Made by a program: the position numbers and the translations under genes | The notes under the pieces: generated by a model | What the model was told of the DNA's origin: nothing | Database searches by the model: none | The model's input: only the letters and a program-made list of their open reading frames with translations | Source of the DNA: Rhizophagus irregularis | Lineage: Eukaryota; Glomeromycota; Glomeromycetes; Glomerales; Glomeraceae | Direction: 5' to 3' | NCBI RefSeq assembly: GCF_026210795.1 | Contig: NC_089439.1 | Location: forward strand, 2,046,001 to 2,110,000 | DNA: 64,000 nt | Shown here: piece by piece, positions 13,490-24,590 of the stretch | Layout: each line of letters opens with the position of its first letter | Position numbering within the stretch: position 1 is the stretch's first letter

Positions 13490-13880
13490 TTTAAAACAGA
13501 AGACGTGAATGACGCATTGTTTTTGCGCCTATGATTTTATTATTATACAAACAGCTATTAAAAATTTTTGAAGAAATAATTTAAATAAACTAACTCTGTT
13601 GGCGTTTAAACAGAAAACGTGAATGGACGCGTCAAAAATTGGGGTATTGCTTAGTAATTGTTTTTGCGCCTATAATGTTATTATTTTATAAACATCTATT
13701 AAAACGTTTTGTAAAAGGAAATAATTGACTATGTTGATATTGTAGTATTTTGAAACAGAAAACGTGAATGGACGCGTTAAAATTGGGGGCATTGCTTAAT
13801 TGTTTTTGTTTGCGCCTATAATTATTTATTATTATATAAATGTCTATTAAAATTTTTTGTAAAAGGAATAATCTGCCTAA
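13490..13880. repeat. Three imperfect tandem repeats of 115-145 bp
   Basis: Units start AACAGAAGACGTGAATGACG (13495), AACAGAAAACGTGAATGGAC (13609) and again at 13753. Each continues with TTGTTTTTGCGCCTATAAT and TCTATTAAAA. The first unit lacks a block present in the others. The 75-codon minus frame here is a by-product. Confidence 0.8.
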
Positions 13881-14180
13881 CTCGCGTCTTTCATGAAAGT
13901 AAATCTTGGTCACATTTACACAAAATTAAGCTACCAACTTTGTTATCTTTGTTTATATTGCACAACCCAAATTGCGTCTTTTTCCGAAATATAAAATGAA
14001 AATTTATCTCTATAGAAAGTGAAACGTATGATTGAGATATAAGTAACAGGGAACTGTGGATATCAATGATTTTCACTATTCCACAATGATTCCGTGAAAT
14101 AACCTGATTTATATCACGGTTCCGTCCTGTAAGTTTATTTATAGTTTATTTGATCAGTAAATTTATTTATAGTTTAGAGT

Positions 14181-14470
14181 TTTGCTAACTTGCCCCCTGG
14201 ATTAAATAACCTGGGTTAAATCACCCCTTAAAATTTATCAATCATTTTTTTTAAAAAAAATTATTTGTGTTATTATTCATTTTACTTTATATAAATTTTA
14301 TTTATTTGAACATTATAGAGTATAATGACCAAGTTTTCTTACATTCTTGATAATGTCGCTTGTTTTTGATTGTGACCATAATTTACATTTTTTTGAAAAT
14401 TTGGGCAAAATTATATAATTAAATGAAATTTACTAATAGGTTAAATCACCCAGGGTTAAAATTAGTCTTA
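14181..14470. mobile_element. Small relative of the GGTGATTTAACC-ended element
   Basis: TTTGCTAACTTGCCCCCTGG and CTGGGTTAAATCACCCC on the left; GGTTAAATCACCCAGGGTTA then AAATTAGTC on the right. The end words match those at 59738 and 61070. About 290 bp with an A/T core. Confidence 0.6.
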
Positions 14471-14541
14471 TACTATAGTTTATTTTGACTATTATTAAAG
14501 TTTATAGATAACATTTTACTATTTCTCTTTTTTTTCAAACC

Positions 14542-14865
14542 ATGATTAAGAAAAATTCCTTTTTTCACCTATCAATAATACTTGCTATGATCAATTTAAA
14601 TCAGATGGACATAATGGTTTGCAATTTTTTCATTATATATTCAAAAATTAACCAACGTGGATTCAAGGAGGCAATGCACACATTATTTCATCAATACCTG
14701 CCGATGATAATGAAGATATTAAATAAGCGTCCAGATTTAGCTGATGATGACTTTTATTTGCAACCTAATCCATCTTGGTTAAAATATGGAATTTGGTACA
14801 GAACTACCCATGTAAGAATAAATAGATTTATGCAAAATATTGAAAATATTGGACGTGATGTCTAA
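14542..14865 (+). CDS. Possible small gene or exon, unknown product (up to 107 aa)
   Basis: I do not recognise this protein. The second half of the frame, from about residue 37 (INQRGFKEAMHTLFHQYL) to the stop, looks coding. It uses a mixed, less A/T-biased codon set and charged residues, with a Trp/Tyr-rich end (NPSWLKYGIWYR). The first 35 residues are hydrophobic and low in information and may be intron or leader. An internal start or an upstream exon is therefore possible, and the ATG at 14542 is only the first available. The stop is followed within 10 bases by an AATAAA signal. It lies between two tandem-repeat and duplication zones with no partner gene. It could also be the last exon of a decayed gene. 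Confidence 0.4.
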   Translation: MIKKNSFFHLSIILAMINLNQMDIMVCNFFIIYSKINQRGFKEAMHTLFHQYLPMIMKILNKRPDLADDDFYLQPNPSWLKYGIWYRTTHVRINRFMQNIENIGRDV

Positions 14866-14889
14866 AATCATGAATAAATATAAGGACAT

Positions 14890-16530
14890 TCATTATTTTG
14901 TAATAGATATATAACACCATCTTATAACTACATCAGTAATATGTCCGAGTTCTTTCAGTTTACAAATCATTTATTTTTGATAATAAAAACATCTAGTACT
15001 TAAATGTATAGAAATATATGAAAAATTACTTAGAGCGTTCTCAATCACCTATTGATATATTGATGAGTGATCTAGTTGGTCAAAAAAAAAAATCAGAAAG
15101 TTTCAAAGAGTTTCGGAAAGATTTCCTATTTTGATGAACAACAAACGAGCTAAAAACAACCTTTTTTTAAATGATCAATTGATAGAAACGCATTTTTTTT
15201 CAATTTATTTTATTTTTAGTATAACAAAAATGAGTTCTCAACAAGATATAGAAAATTATTGTTTACTTTTAATGAAGAAATTTTTAAATAAATAGTAGAG
15301 AATTTGATACAAATATGCATTGCCCTTTATTTAACTTTCACTCAAGTTATCATTATCATAAGTAAGTCATTGCTTAAAATTTATGTCAAATTATAAAAAA
15401 AGGCATGCTCAAGCTTATGATTCTATTGATCCCGTCATTGGTTGTGAAATTGAAATCTTATTTATGCATAAGGTCATTCAATTACAATAAATTTGTGTTT
15501 ATATTATCAATCAATGCAAGTGACAAAGTTTAAATGTCTGCTGGAAAGTAAATTAATAACCTCCTGACATATCTAAATATTTGATATTTCAGTTTACTCT
15601 TTTTTACTTATAAAAATTTTATCTAAAGATTTTTGTTATATTTTCAAAAATATCAATGAATATGTTCAATGGTCGTCATAATCTAAGCAAGTCAAGTAAT
15701 TTCCTTGATTAAGGCTACTGACCTTTACAGAATAACATGAAATATATATACCGTATAACACGGATCAACTTTTAGGATAGTAATTATATCTAAAGTCTAA
15801 ACTGGTACATCATTTGTGAAGAATACTTTGTTCCTAACGATATTCTACTTCTATTAGCATACAAGATAAATTAAAATATTCAATATTATATCCATTCCGA
15901 AATTAAACAACCCCGAAAATAAGCAACCTTAACCCGCATTATGGAGATTTTGACCAGAATTATGACTGCTTTGGCTGGAATAATTAAGTTCAAAAAATGG
16001 TTGTTTAATTTCGGAATGGTACGGTATTCCAAAGAAATGGTTAAGAGAAAAATAAGTCTTACCTAGAAGCTTACACGAAAATTTTGTCATGATGAAGACT
16101 GGAAGAAGATGAGAAAGTAAGTTTCAGTATTGTTGGAAGGAGAATGTAAACAATCAGATTAGCGATTATAGTATAATGTATGACGAAAGGGGTTTGCAGC
16201 TGAACTGACTTTCGTTTGATTGAAGGTGATTAATGGAATTGTTAACTTCTGATGACCTTATGACATCTCAACTGAAGAAACAATTTTTGGACACGATAAT
16301 GACCCTAAATATGCTGCAAAACTCACCAACCCTGTAAAATTTTAATGTTTCTATATGATCGGCAAAATCTAGGTTTTATTATTAATTCAGTGAATATTAG
16401 CATGGATTAATATTTATAGCCAATTGAATTACCGTTCTGACTTACCCATACTAACAATCTCTAAAAATGAAGAAACGTATTTGTTTAAAATTAATCAGCA
16501 GTTTATGCTCGAAAGGTAACGACCCTAACG
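14890..16530. repeat. Segmental duplication, unit 2 (paired with 10080-11520)
   Basis: Carries the same order of blocks: TTACAAATCATTT, ACTTAAATGTATAGAAATAT, CTGGAAAGTAAATTAATAAC, TGGTCGTCATAATCTAAGCA, GATCGGCAAAATCTA. Divergence with small insertions suggests an old tandem duplication. Confidence 0.7.
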
Positions 16531-16582
16531 AATCCATATTTGCGTAATATCACCGCATATGCAACGCCAAAAAAAAAATGAC

Positions 16583-18110
16583 CTTATCATACGCATTATA
16601 TTACTATTCGGCTGGCTTACTACTTACTATATAGTATTTTATTATACACTGGTGAACTTATTTAAAACAGTATTATCATATATAACATCTAAGTTATGAC
16701 AGTGATGACAAATGACCCCGAATGACCTTTGAATGACCTAGTCATTTGGGTCACTTGCTATCACTGAGTTATAATAGATTTAGCTAATAATGCAGCAGAA
16801 ATTAACAAAAAAAAACATGACGTATATTCAGTATATCGTTAACAATAATTTATAATATCTCAAAAGATTAGATTTTGAAATTACGATAGGATGCAATTTA
16901 TATGTGACGACATAAATCAGATATACTGTAGTTTGAAAAATCTACGAACATCCTTTTTAAGAGTTTTAAGCCTCAAATCCAATATCGATATGACAATATT
17001 CGAAAAATCCGTTATCGAAACACTGAACACTGCAGAAAATTATTTAACTCATTAAATTTAAAATTTATTACATTTAACCGATGTATGTAAGATACCGAAA
17101 TTAAAAATTAAGAAATCGATAGATAAAATATCATCCGAAATCAAACTGCATCCAAACTGTCAACCCATTCCGAATAATCATACATGGTTTGTATGACTAT
17201 TTTTTTTTGTTCTCGGTCAACTATGCTTATTAGAATGTTACATGGTACAACAGTTTCACGCAGATATTTACGAAAAAGTTTAACAATTGGTAAAATGGAA
17301 TGCTGTCATACGTTTAAATAATAACAAATTGAGATCACTGACAGGAAATTCTAAACTCAAATTGGTTAGAAGTCATTACCTTAACCCTGTAGATGATCGT
17401 CAGGTGTTAAAAATAGACTATTATTTGAATGAATATTTATATTGTAATAATGTATTTAACGATTTGAACTAAATAAAGATGCATAATATGTAAACAATGT
17501 TTTAATAGTAATAAGTTTATTAATTCTAATCTTATTATTTGCTCCAAATCACAAAATACCGCTGTTCAAATACTCATCACAACGTAAGAATAACCAAATG
17601 TTTTTCTAGTTGTGAAGAAACAAAGCCACTCTAATACTCCATTAGTGAATGATAGAAGTTATGAATAAAAACTTTAAAAATTTACTTTGGAAAGATTACG
17701 CATTAACATATCAGTTAATTAGTTATTACGTCTCACCATTCGTCATCACTGTCATAACTTAGCCGTTATATATGATAATACTGTTTTAAATAAGTTCACC
17801 AGGACCCCGAGCTATATATATAGAGGTAAGGTGCAACCAAAAAAAAATTACTATTAGCTCTACGCATTTTTTCAGGGCCGGAATTATGATAATTCCAGTC
17901 AGCGTCTAGAAAAGGAAATATATTCCGGCCGGCATTATATATAAAAGGAATGATCTACATGATTATTTTAGTCAATTTTACGCGATCCCTTACTACCTTT
18001 TTATGTATAGCTCGGGGTCCTAGTTCACCAGTGTATAATAATAAAATACTATATAGTAAGTAGTAAGGCCAGCCGAATAGTAAATATAATGCGTAATTGC
18101 GTATGATAAG
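16583..18110. repeat. Long inverted repeat around a 1-kb core
   Basis: The left arm (16583-16709) and right arm (17742-18110, interrupted by the hAT MITE) are near-perfect reverse complements over about 125 bases. Examples are TTACTATTCGGCTGGC against GCCAGCCGAATAGTAA, and AAGTTATGACAGTGATGAC against its inverse. The core holds a 61-codon frame at 17287 (MVKWNAVIRLNNNKLRSL) of unknown meaning, preceded by AATGACC repeats. It may be a non-autonomous DNA transposon with long terminal repeats. No target duplication was found. Confidence 0.7.
17801..18021. mobile_element. hAT-like MITE, same family, with empty-site control
   Basis: A 221-bp element with ends AGGACCCCGAG and CTCGGGGTCCT and an internal ACTATTAGCTCTACGCATTT block shared with the 43.7 kb copy. 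The 8-bp duplication is AGTTCACC (17793-17800 and 18022-18029). The opposite arm of the surrounding inverted repeat (near 16655) has a single AGTTCACC with uninterrupted sequence, the pre-insertion state. Confidence 0.88.
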
Positions 18111-18305
18111 TACTACAGTATATCTATTAATACTACTTACCATATTTTGCAATATATGTTATTAAAATAAATGCAGAATATTTTTTAATATTTAGCCATT
18201 GGCTTAAATTAGTTGCAGTGAAACACTTGTTGTATTTATTGTAAAATTAATGAATCTTATATCTTAAAATCTTAGTAATTATTCCTTAACATAACGATTA
18301 CGAAA

Positions 18306-18316
18306 TTGTGTTTGCG
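18306..18316 (-). promoter_or_regulatory. Conserved 3' element CRCAAACACAA, copy 3
   Basis: Reads CGCAAACACAA on the gene strand, 176 bases past the stop of the 18.5 kb gene. This is the largest spacing in the set. Confidence 0.5.
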
Positions 18317-18491
18317 AATTTTTCTCGTACTATTAAAATTGTATTTTTTGTACTAAAGCCCTCGGATAAAAAATATAAAATAAAATAATAAAAGCATAAT
18401 TTAAAAAACTAATTTCTATTAATTGAAAATGCTTACATTGGAAAAAAAATCTTAATAGAACTGAATATTCAATTTAATATTCGAAAACGCG

Positions 18492-18872
18492 TTAATCATT
18501 CTTTTTGGAAGGTTTGTTATTAATACCTTTGTTGTCATTATTGCAACTTTGAGTTGCAAAGTTAGCCAATTTTTGTAAACTTTCTAACGTGAAATTCGAT
18601 AAATCGTACTCTAATTCACAAGGAATATTGTTTAAAGTAAACTTCGCACGGAATATGGAGATTCGATTAGTCTTCCTGGTAAAGTTCTTATGAAAGTTAT
18701 TGACTATTTCTTCTATCCTATTCACTTTATTAGAAAATATCTTGACAGAATCGTCCGTTTCTTTACAACCAGGACAAAGCTTTTGAGGTTTTCTTTTAAT
18801 TCTCCTGCTGTTTGTATTTAGACCGATTTTCTGCATGTATGGTGTTCTTTGTTCATAATTTATTGACGACAT
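18492..18872 (-). CDS. CxxC small-protein family, copy 3 (intact, 126 aa)
   Basis: Single-exon frame with start MSSINY. It is the shortest intact member. Layout: basic stretch RRIKRKPQK at 23-31, CPGC at 33-36, KIFSNKVNRIEEIV at 44-57, FRAKFTLNNIPCEL at 74-87, and a C-terminal ATQSC ending at Cys110. A short Asn/Lys tail replaces the Ser-rich tail of other copies. All four family cysteines are kept. The substitutions (LANFATQSC against LVIFTTQNC, CPGC against CPDC) are conservative and there is no stop or frameshift, which suggests the gene is constrained. No signal peptide or membrane segment. Function unknown. A TATA-like box lies 61-67 bases upstream and the 3' motif 176 bases downstream. 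Confidence 0.85.
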   Translation of the reverse strand: MSSINYEQRTPYMQKIGLNTNSRRIKRKPQKLCPGCKETDDSVKIFSNKVNRIEEIVNNFHKNFTRKTNRISIFRAKFTLNNIPCELEYDLSNFTLESLQKLANFATQSCNNDNKGINNKPSKKND

Positions 18873-18932
18873 TAGTTACATATGTATCTTAGAAGTTTTT
18901 ACTTTTTTCCTACTAGAGCGACATGGTATAGT

Positions 18933-18939
18933 ATTTATA
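18933..18939 (-). promoter_or_regulatory. TATA-like box of copy 3
   Basis: TATAAAT on the gene strand, 61-67 bases before the ATG at 18872. Similar boxes precede copies 4 to 7. The window is very A/T-rich, so the shared position carries the weight, not the word itself. Confidence 0.4.
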
Positions 18940-20380
18940 TAATATACTAGATTTTATATTTATTTATAAGAAACGCCATTTATATGATACAGCAGGCGGA
19001 GTATATACACATGAATTATTAATATTCACGATATGTTATCACGCCCGTGAAACTGCACTGGCGTTTAGCTATTACCATATTAATAGTTTACCACTCCCAT
19101 TGGAACGTTACTTAACGTCTTAGTTTAATTCAATTTATCGCTGCACTTTGCGCCAAATTGATCTCAAATATTTTTTGTTAAATAAATTACCAAGTTCAGC
19201 CCGCTTCTTATTCTATACTTTCGTAATTGAAATATGGAAAATATTACTAATAGAATCATCAACCATTAATTACAGTATATGAATATAACAAATTGACCAT
19301 TTGTCCATTTATACTAACTAAAATATTTATTATTGATGGAATACTCTTAAATTTATTTTGGATATCCAATACTATGTCCTTTTTTCTTTTTTTAACATTA
19401 GTCTTAAAAATAAAAGTAAATAAAACATTGATTCATTATTGCCGCATTAAAATGGTGTACGAAAACGGAATTGTATCAAAATAATCTTAAAAGACTAATA
19501 AATCTATTATGTAATGTGTATGAGATTGATGCTAGTCATTATTTCATATATTCATAGTAATACTCTGATGAGTACAACTAATTTAGCAGGTAGTTGCCTA
19601 ATTTGTATACGGTATATAGAAAATATAAGCGATTAAAAACCGGTTCTATTTTGATTTGTTTGGTTTGTTTACTAATATCCATCTCAGTTTTTTAAATAGG
19701 AAACACCACTCAGTTATTTTATTCCAAGTATTTCTTTTATAAAATAAAAAATAAACAATCATCATAGACCGATATTGTTTATTTAGGCATACATGATTAT
19801 ACATACAATGTAGCAGCTATTTATTACGTAATTCCTAAAATTAGTAACGGTTTCCTTTTTTAATCCAATTAGCTGGCTGATTACTTTCAGTATTTAAATT
19901 TTCACAATAAAGAAATTATTGATAAAATCAATACTGGAATTATTCTATATAAACATTAAAAAAAAAATCGAAAAGTTAGTCAATTTTTTGTCATTTAATC
20001 GCCGTGAGTCAACAATTTCTTGGAAGCGTAAAATTTGGGTCCTCTTGGCAAGAAATTCTTCTTGTGTATTGCGCTATGTATTTTACTTATTCAGGGCCGA
20101 GACCCATACCTCTAATATTATAATATAAAGTGTCCAAATAAACAAAAAAAAATTTTAAGGTTATACTCTATAATTGCATAATTTTTTTGACGATCCATTA
20201 AATTACCTTGAAAATCTTACGAGTTTACTATCTTTATCATAAAATTATGTTGGGGTTTCTTCTTTTTTGTAAGATATTTATTTATATAAATATTCTGACA
20301 ATTATTTTTATAAATAATTATACATAAATGGTCTTAAACTAAATTGTATAAAATCAATAAATAATCATTTTATTGAACGT
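18940..20380. other. Intergenic upstream of copy 3
   Basis: No clear gene. At 19990-20110 G+C rises; the minus strand there reads QEEFLAKRTQILRFQEIVDS in one frame, a possible relic too short to name. Confidence 0.45.
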
Positions 20381-20483
20381 CCATATAAAAAAAATTCTGG
20401 AAAAACTCCGATAAATAGTTTTTATTTCGAACTCCGAAGAAACTCATACACGTGATCATTTTTCTGAAAAATTTTTTATAGGG
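20381..20483. mobile_element. MITE family A, full-length reference copy
   Basis: About 103 bp from CCATATAAAAAAAATTCTGG to AAAAATTTTTTATAGGG, with CATTTTTCTGAAAAA near the right end and AAAAACTCCGATAAATA near the left. It shows the uninterrupted form of the element that is split by LINEs at 43.3-45.2 kb. Confidence 0.75.
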
Positions 20484-20485
20484 AT

Positions 20486-20625
20486 ATGTCTAGAAAACAT
20501 ACAGAAGCAACAGAATATATGCAGGAGTTAATTCGTCAACATTCAATAACAGCGCCTCAATCGCCTCATGTTCCTGCTGACATTGTCGCGATTCCCGCTG
20601 AAAGCAACGTCAGCCTAATAGAACA
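20486..20625 (+). pseudogene. Relic of a coding segment beside a MITE
   Basis: Starting two bases after the GGG end of the MITE at 20381-20483, the frame reads MSRKHTEATEYMQELIRQ and continues with APQSPHVPADIVAIPAESN. The segment has normal codon mix and higher G+C than its surroundings. It ends in low-complexity A/T sequence (frame open to 20746). No family recognised. It is most likely a fragment of a larger gene cut by the MITE or by deletion, since neither side continues it. Confidence 0.35.
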
Positions 20626-21108
20626 CTGCATTTTACAAATTTACAAACAACTAATTGTTGTTTGTTTACACTGTACAAGAATGTACAAGAAGATCTACAT
20701 GAATTATATAGAAGCGAACCTGCATAATTTTAATTTTTATGTTTAATTTGTTTAATTACAAAAATTTTGTCATCCAGCTCCATATTTTTAGAAAAGGATT
20801 TATACTGTATACACAAAAAGCTGGACTATACAGTAAAGTAAAGTGATATATATATAAATCAAGTGTAATTATGAGTTACAACAATGAATTTCCTTTATTA
20901 AGTATTACAAATTAATGATCGCCCTTTATTTAACAAGTTTTTTTATATTGTAAAATTTATAAACTCCGAATTTATTGTAATAGGGGTTGACTTCCTAGGC
21001 TGGTTCTTATTCAGTATATAAAATATGAATATTTGTAATTTGTTTAACAATATGAAAATAAATTTCTTTGTTTATGAAATGCAAGAAAGCCAACGAGTCA
21101 CATTTAAG

Positions 21109-21248
21109 CCCTATAAAAAAGGTTTGTGCCTAAATTTGTGCCAAAAGGGCTAACCATACAACATTTATTCGAAATTTGTACTAAAAAATAATATAAAATT
21201 CGAACAAATTCATTTGGCATAAATTTGGCACAAACTTTTTTTATAGGG
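21109..21248. mobile_element. MITE family D with CCCTATAAAAAA ends
   Basis: 140 bp. Left CCCTATAAAAAAGGTTTGTG then CCTAAATTTGTGCCAAA; right is the near-perfect inverse (TTTGGCATAAATTTGGCACA, AACTTTTTTTATAGGG). The interior is unrelated to families A and B. Confidence 0.8.
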
Positions 21249-22429
21249 AAGGGCTAAATTTTAAGTTGATTCAGCCATATTTGTTTTATTATTGCCTGAT
21301 CCGATATGGAATAGCAAAATCAATGATTCTGTGAATGATTGTTAGTATTCGCTTTAACTAAATGTAATTATTAATTTATCGTAAATACTTCAGCCTACTT
21401 ATTATCATACTTTTTGTTTTTGGATAAGAATGAACCTAAATGTATGAAATTTGATTCGTACCGCAACGTATTTGTATAGTAATCCCGCTAAAAATAGCTT
21501 CTTGATAAATTTTAGGAGAAGCCCTTTTTGTCAAACGATGCGTCATGTTACACGCATTAATTATGTGATAAATCTATTTAAGTGTAATTATGTAATATTT
21601 TATGTCTAATACTATGTCTAATATCGCGGTATATATTAATACCGTTAAAATAATTAATCATTTTAAGCTATTATTAATTTCGATTGATTTGATAGTAAAT
21701 AAAAAAAAATACATACAGTATATAGGAATATTAAGAACGAATCAATAAATTCGAGCCAGCATATTTTTAGAAAGTAATCAGATTATCGGTCCGAACGATA
21801 TTTTTTTATGAATACCTTATGTATCGATTTATTGAATGGCTTTAAAAAACTTCTAAATATAACATAACCGCGATCTACGGGAATTTGACCAGAAATGATT
21901 ATGTTAGTTTACACGAAATTTCAATAAATTTGTGTATTTTAACATCTTATTATTTGGTAAAGTAAAATTATACTTACCAAAAGCTGAGTAGAATTTAATT
22001 ATAGTATTTTACAAAAGTGGATTTAATATCTCCAAAAGAACGGTAATAACGAATTGTTATTTTTAGGCAACAATTTGGATCATTTATACATTTCCAGATT
22101 TTATATTTGTAAAGATGTTACGCAAAGAAATAATCATATTTATGATTTTAATTAAAATTGGAAGAAAAGGATGTATCAGAAACTGTCGCAAAACATCTAT
22201 CACAAAATTTCTTGTGAAATAAAATCATAGATAATTAAAATAAATGTTATCTATGTTAACAATATTAAAAGATATTTCCGTTAATAGAATTTTAATTTCG
22301 AGAGTCGGCAAACACGCGAACGTCAATTATTACGAAATTTCAGATGATAATAAATGCTATTGTTTTTTATTATTATTAATACACGTTTTGTGATAATAGT
22401 GTCTCTAGGGAAACCGTTATTTAAATTTA

Positions 22430-22530
22430 CCCTATAAAAAATATTCTAGAAAAAACTCCGTTAAATGATAGTTTTTATTCCGAAGAAACTCAGACACGGG
22501 ATCATTTTTCTGAAAATTTTTTTTATCGGG
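22430..22530. mobile_element. MITE family A copy
   Basis: Runs from CCCTATAAAAAATATTCTAG and AAAAAACTCCGTTAAATGA to ATCATTTTTCTGAAAATT and TTATCGGG. About 101 bp, same orientation as the 20.4 kb copy. Confidence 0.75.
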
Positions 22531-22535
22531 TTCCT

Positions 22536-22641
22536 TAACGTACACTGGGGGGCGTACGATATTAACGTACGGAACTGGCCGGAATTAACGCACGTGCACG
22601 TGCATAACTCCTAAATTCGGGCCGCCAGGTGTACGTTAAGA
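22536..22641. repeat. Inverted repeat TTAACGTACAC with a CACGTGCACGTGC core
   Basis: CTTAACGTACACTGG at the left and CCAGGTGTACGTTAAG at the right. Between them are CGTACGATATTAACGTACGG and ACGCACGTGCACGTGCAT. It starts just after the MITE at 22430-22530. The G+C-rich stretch 22642-22790 that follows is unexplained and ends in an A/T tail like a LINE 3' end, but no target duplication was found. Confidence 0.5.
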
Positions 22642-23629
22642 TTGTACACCCCTGTAAGATAAGGACGCCAGGTTTAAATCAGCTAGCGTGCTTTTGAAAA
22701 GTGCACGCGGAGTAGTTTTCAACTTTTAGGTCGAAGTTGGAAGAACCTTCCCCGTCCTTTTTTTTAAGCAGCGACTGAAGTTGCGTATTATAAATAAAAT
22801 ATTTTATAATTTCCTGATATATTTTCATCTTTATATAATTATATCTCTATAATTCTACCTATATTAATTTATATAATAAATAAAAGTCCTACAGCATTTA
22901 TTTTACTTATAATTTATTTTTTATTATTCCAACTTATTACAACTTATAAAGTTACTTAAATTCCTCTAACCTTCATGTATTTATAGTCCTTCGTACTTTT
23001 TTAAATGAAATGTAAAGTGGTAATTGTGATCTGAGGCACAATTTAATATAACATAATTAATTTAACAGTAGATAACGATTTGGTTTTTGTCAATTAAAAA
23101 TCTTTCTTAAATTTTTTCCATCACAAGCACAATTTATCTTACGAATTAAGAAGATATACCCAAGAACACCAAAAAATTATCGGTAACGTAAAATAATATT
23201 TTTCATTATAATATAATTTATTCGTATTTTATTTCGTTATGAAAAAAATGCGTTTTTTTATATATTATAAAAATTTTTTGCAACCTTGGGAGTATAAAGG
23301 TGAACTATCAAATTTTGAAAAGAATTTTCTATTTAATACATTATAAAATTATCTTTTTATTACAATTATTATTAGATTATATATTGTTAAATTTCTAAAA
23401 TGACAGAATAGTTTATTCAGTTTATTTTAATAAAATAAATTTTATGAGGTAAAAAATAAGAATCGGGGAATTAAGAAACTAAAAAAATACAATCAAAAAT
23501 TGTATATAAATTTCCTTTTTCGTGAGAAACAATTTATTTGAAATACAATATTAAACTATAAACTTATACACTCATAAATCAAAGTTTTTATATTAGCAGG
23601 ACTATAATAATATAAAAAAGAAAACCCAG

Positions 23630-24140
23630 TAATGACAAAAAAAGATAAATAAGTATTAAAAAAAAGAATTGAATGATAAAGAATGAAGGTTGATAAAAGA
23701 ATTTAAAAAAATAAAAAAAAATGAAAAAGATGAAAAAATGATAAGAAATAAAGGAAATGAGAATATGAAAAAGTAACAAAAAAGATAAAGGACGAAAAAT
23801 AAGATAAAGAGAAACAAAATGTGGTATAAAAAAATAAAGAACGAAATGTAATGGAAAAGATAAAGAGAAATGAAAACATGATGAAAAGACAACAGGCAAT
23901 GGAAAAAATAAAGGGGATGAAAAGGTGATTACAAAACAATCAGGAAACCAAATAAAAAAAATAAACCCATAAAGAAAATTAGAGAAAAAAATAAAATTAA
24001 GTTAGTAAGTAGAGAAATATAAAAAAAAAAGGAAACCAAAAAGAACGAAAGAAAATCATACCTTGATTATACTGTATAACTAGATAGAAGTACTTCATCG
24101 CAGAGTTAACAGAAATAAATAAGGGAAGAACAAAAATAAA
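23630..24140. repeat. Purine-rich low-complexity tract
   Basis: A and G dominate on the plus strand, with loosely repeated AAAAGATAAAGAGAAA and AATGAAAA words. Read on the minus strand it resembles the 59.9-60.8 kb tract and likewise leaves several frames open at once. Confidence 0.75.
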
Positions 24141-24289
24141 ATAAAAAAAATATGACGCGACTATTATTATTTGTTAAAGGTGCTGCAGTGAATAAAATTA
24201 TAAAATTTTTTCTATTAATAATTAATCTTATTCTAAATATTGTTTTAATATTAAATAGTTATAGCATACTTAATAGGATTACCCGAATT

Positions 24290-24590
24290 CCGATATTATT
24301 TGCCGCACAGATCTTATTTTGATTGGTATAAAAAAAAATCAAAAATTTGAATTGGATAATAAAATAATTTCCTATTTTGTGACATCATTTAATTAATAAA
24401 AAATGTGACGTATGATCAATTTTCTAAAAAATTTTTTATAGGGATAATTGGTTATAACTCTGGAGGTACACTTTTCTTAATAAAAGTCGATTGAGCGTTT
24501 CTTTACTAAAACAATATTCGGCAAAGAGCGAGAATAACAATTAACCTATAATATTTTATCGGATGAGTTATTCACGCAATTATATTACAT
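24290..24590. repeat. Dispersed duplication paired with 28680-28990
   Basis: GTGACATCATTTAATTAAT, GGCAAAGAGCGA and GATGAGTTATTCACGC correspond in order to GTGACACTATATAATTAAT, GGAAAAGAGCGA and GTGAATTAGTTATTCATGC at 28.7-29.0 kb. The MITE end at 24413 is an extra insertion. Confidence 0.5.
24413..24443. mobile_element. MITE family A, one end
   Basis: ATGATCAATTTTCTAAAAAA followed by TTTTTTATAGGG is the right terminus of the family. The other end is not recognisable. Confidence 0.45.

Noticed and set aside
23588-23939. Three overlapping minus-strand frames of 78-103 codons, membrane-like
   Set aside because: Translation of a purine-rich tract read on the other strand; hydrophobicity is compositional.
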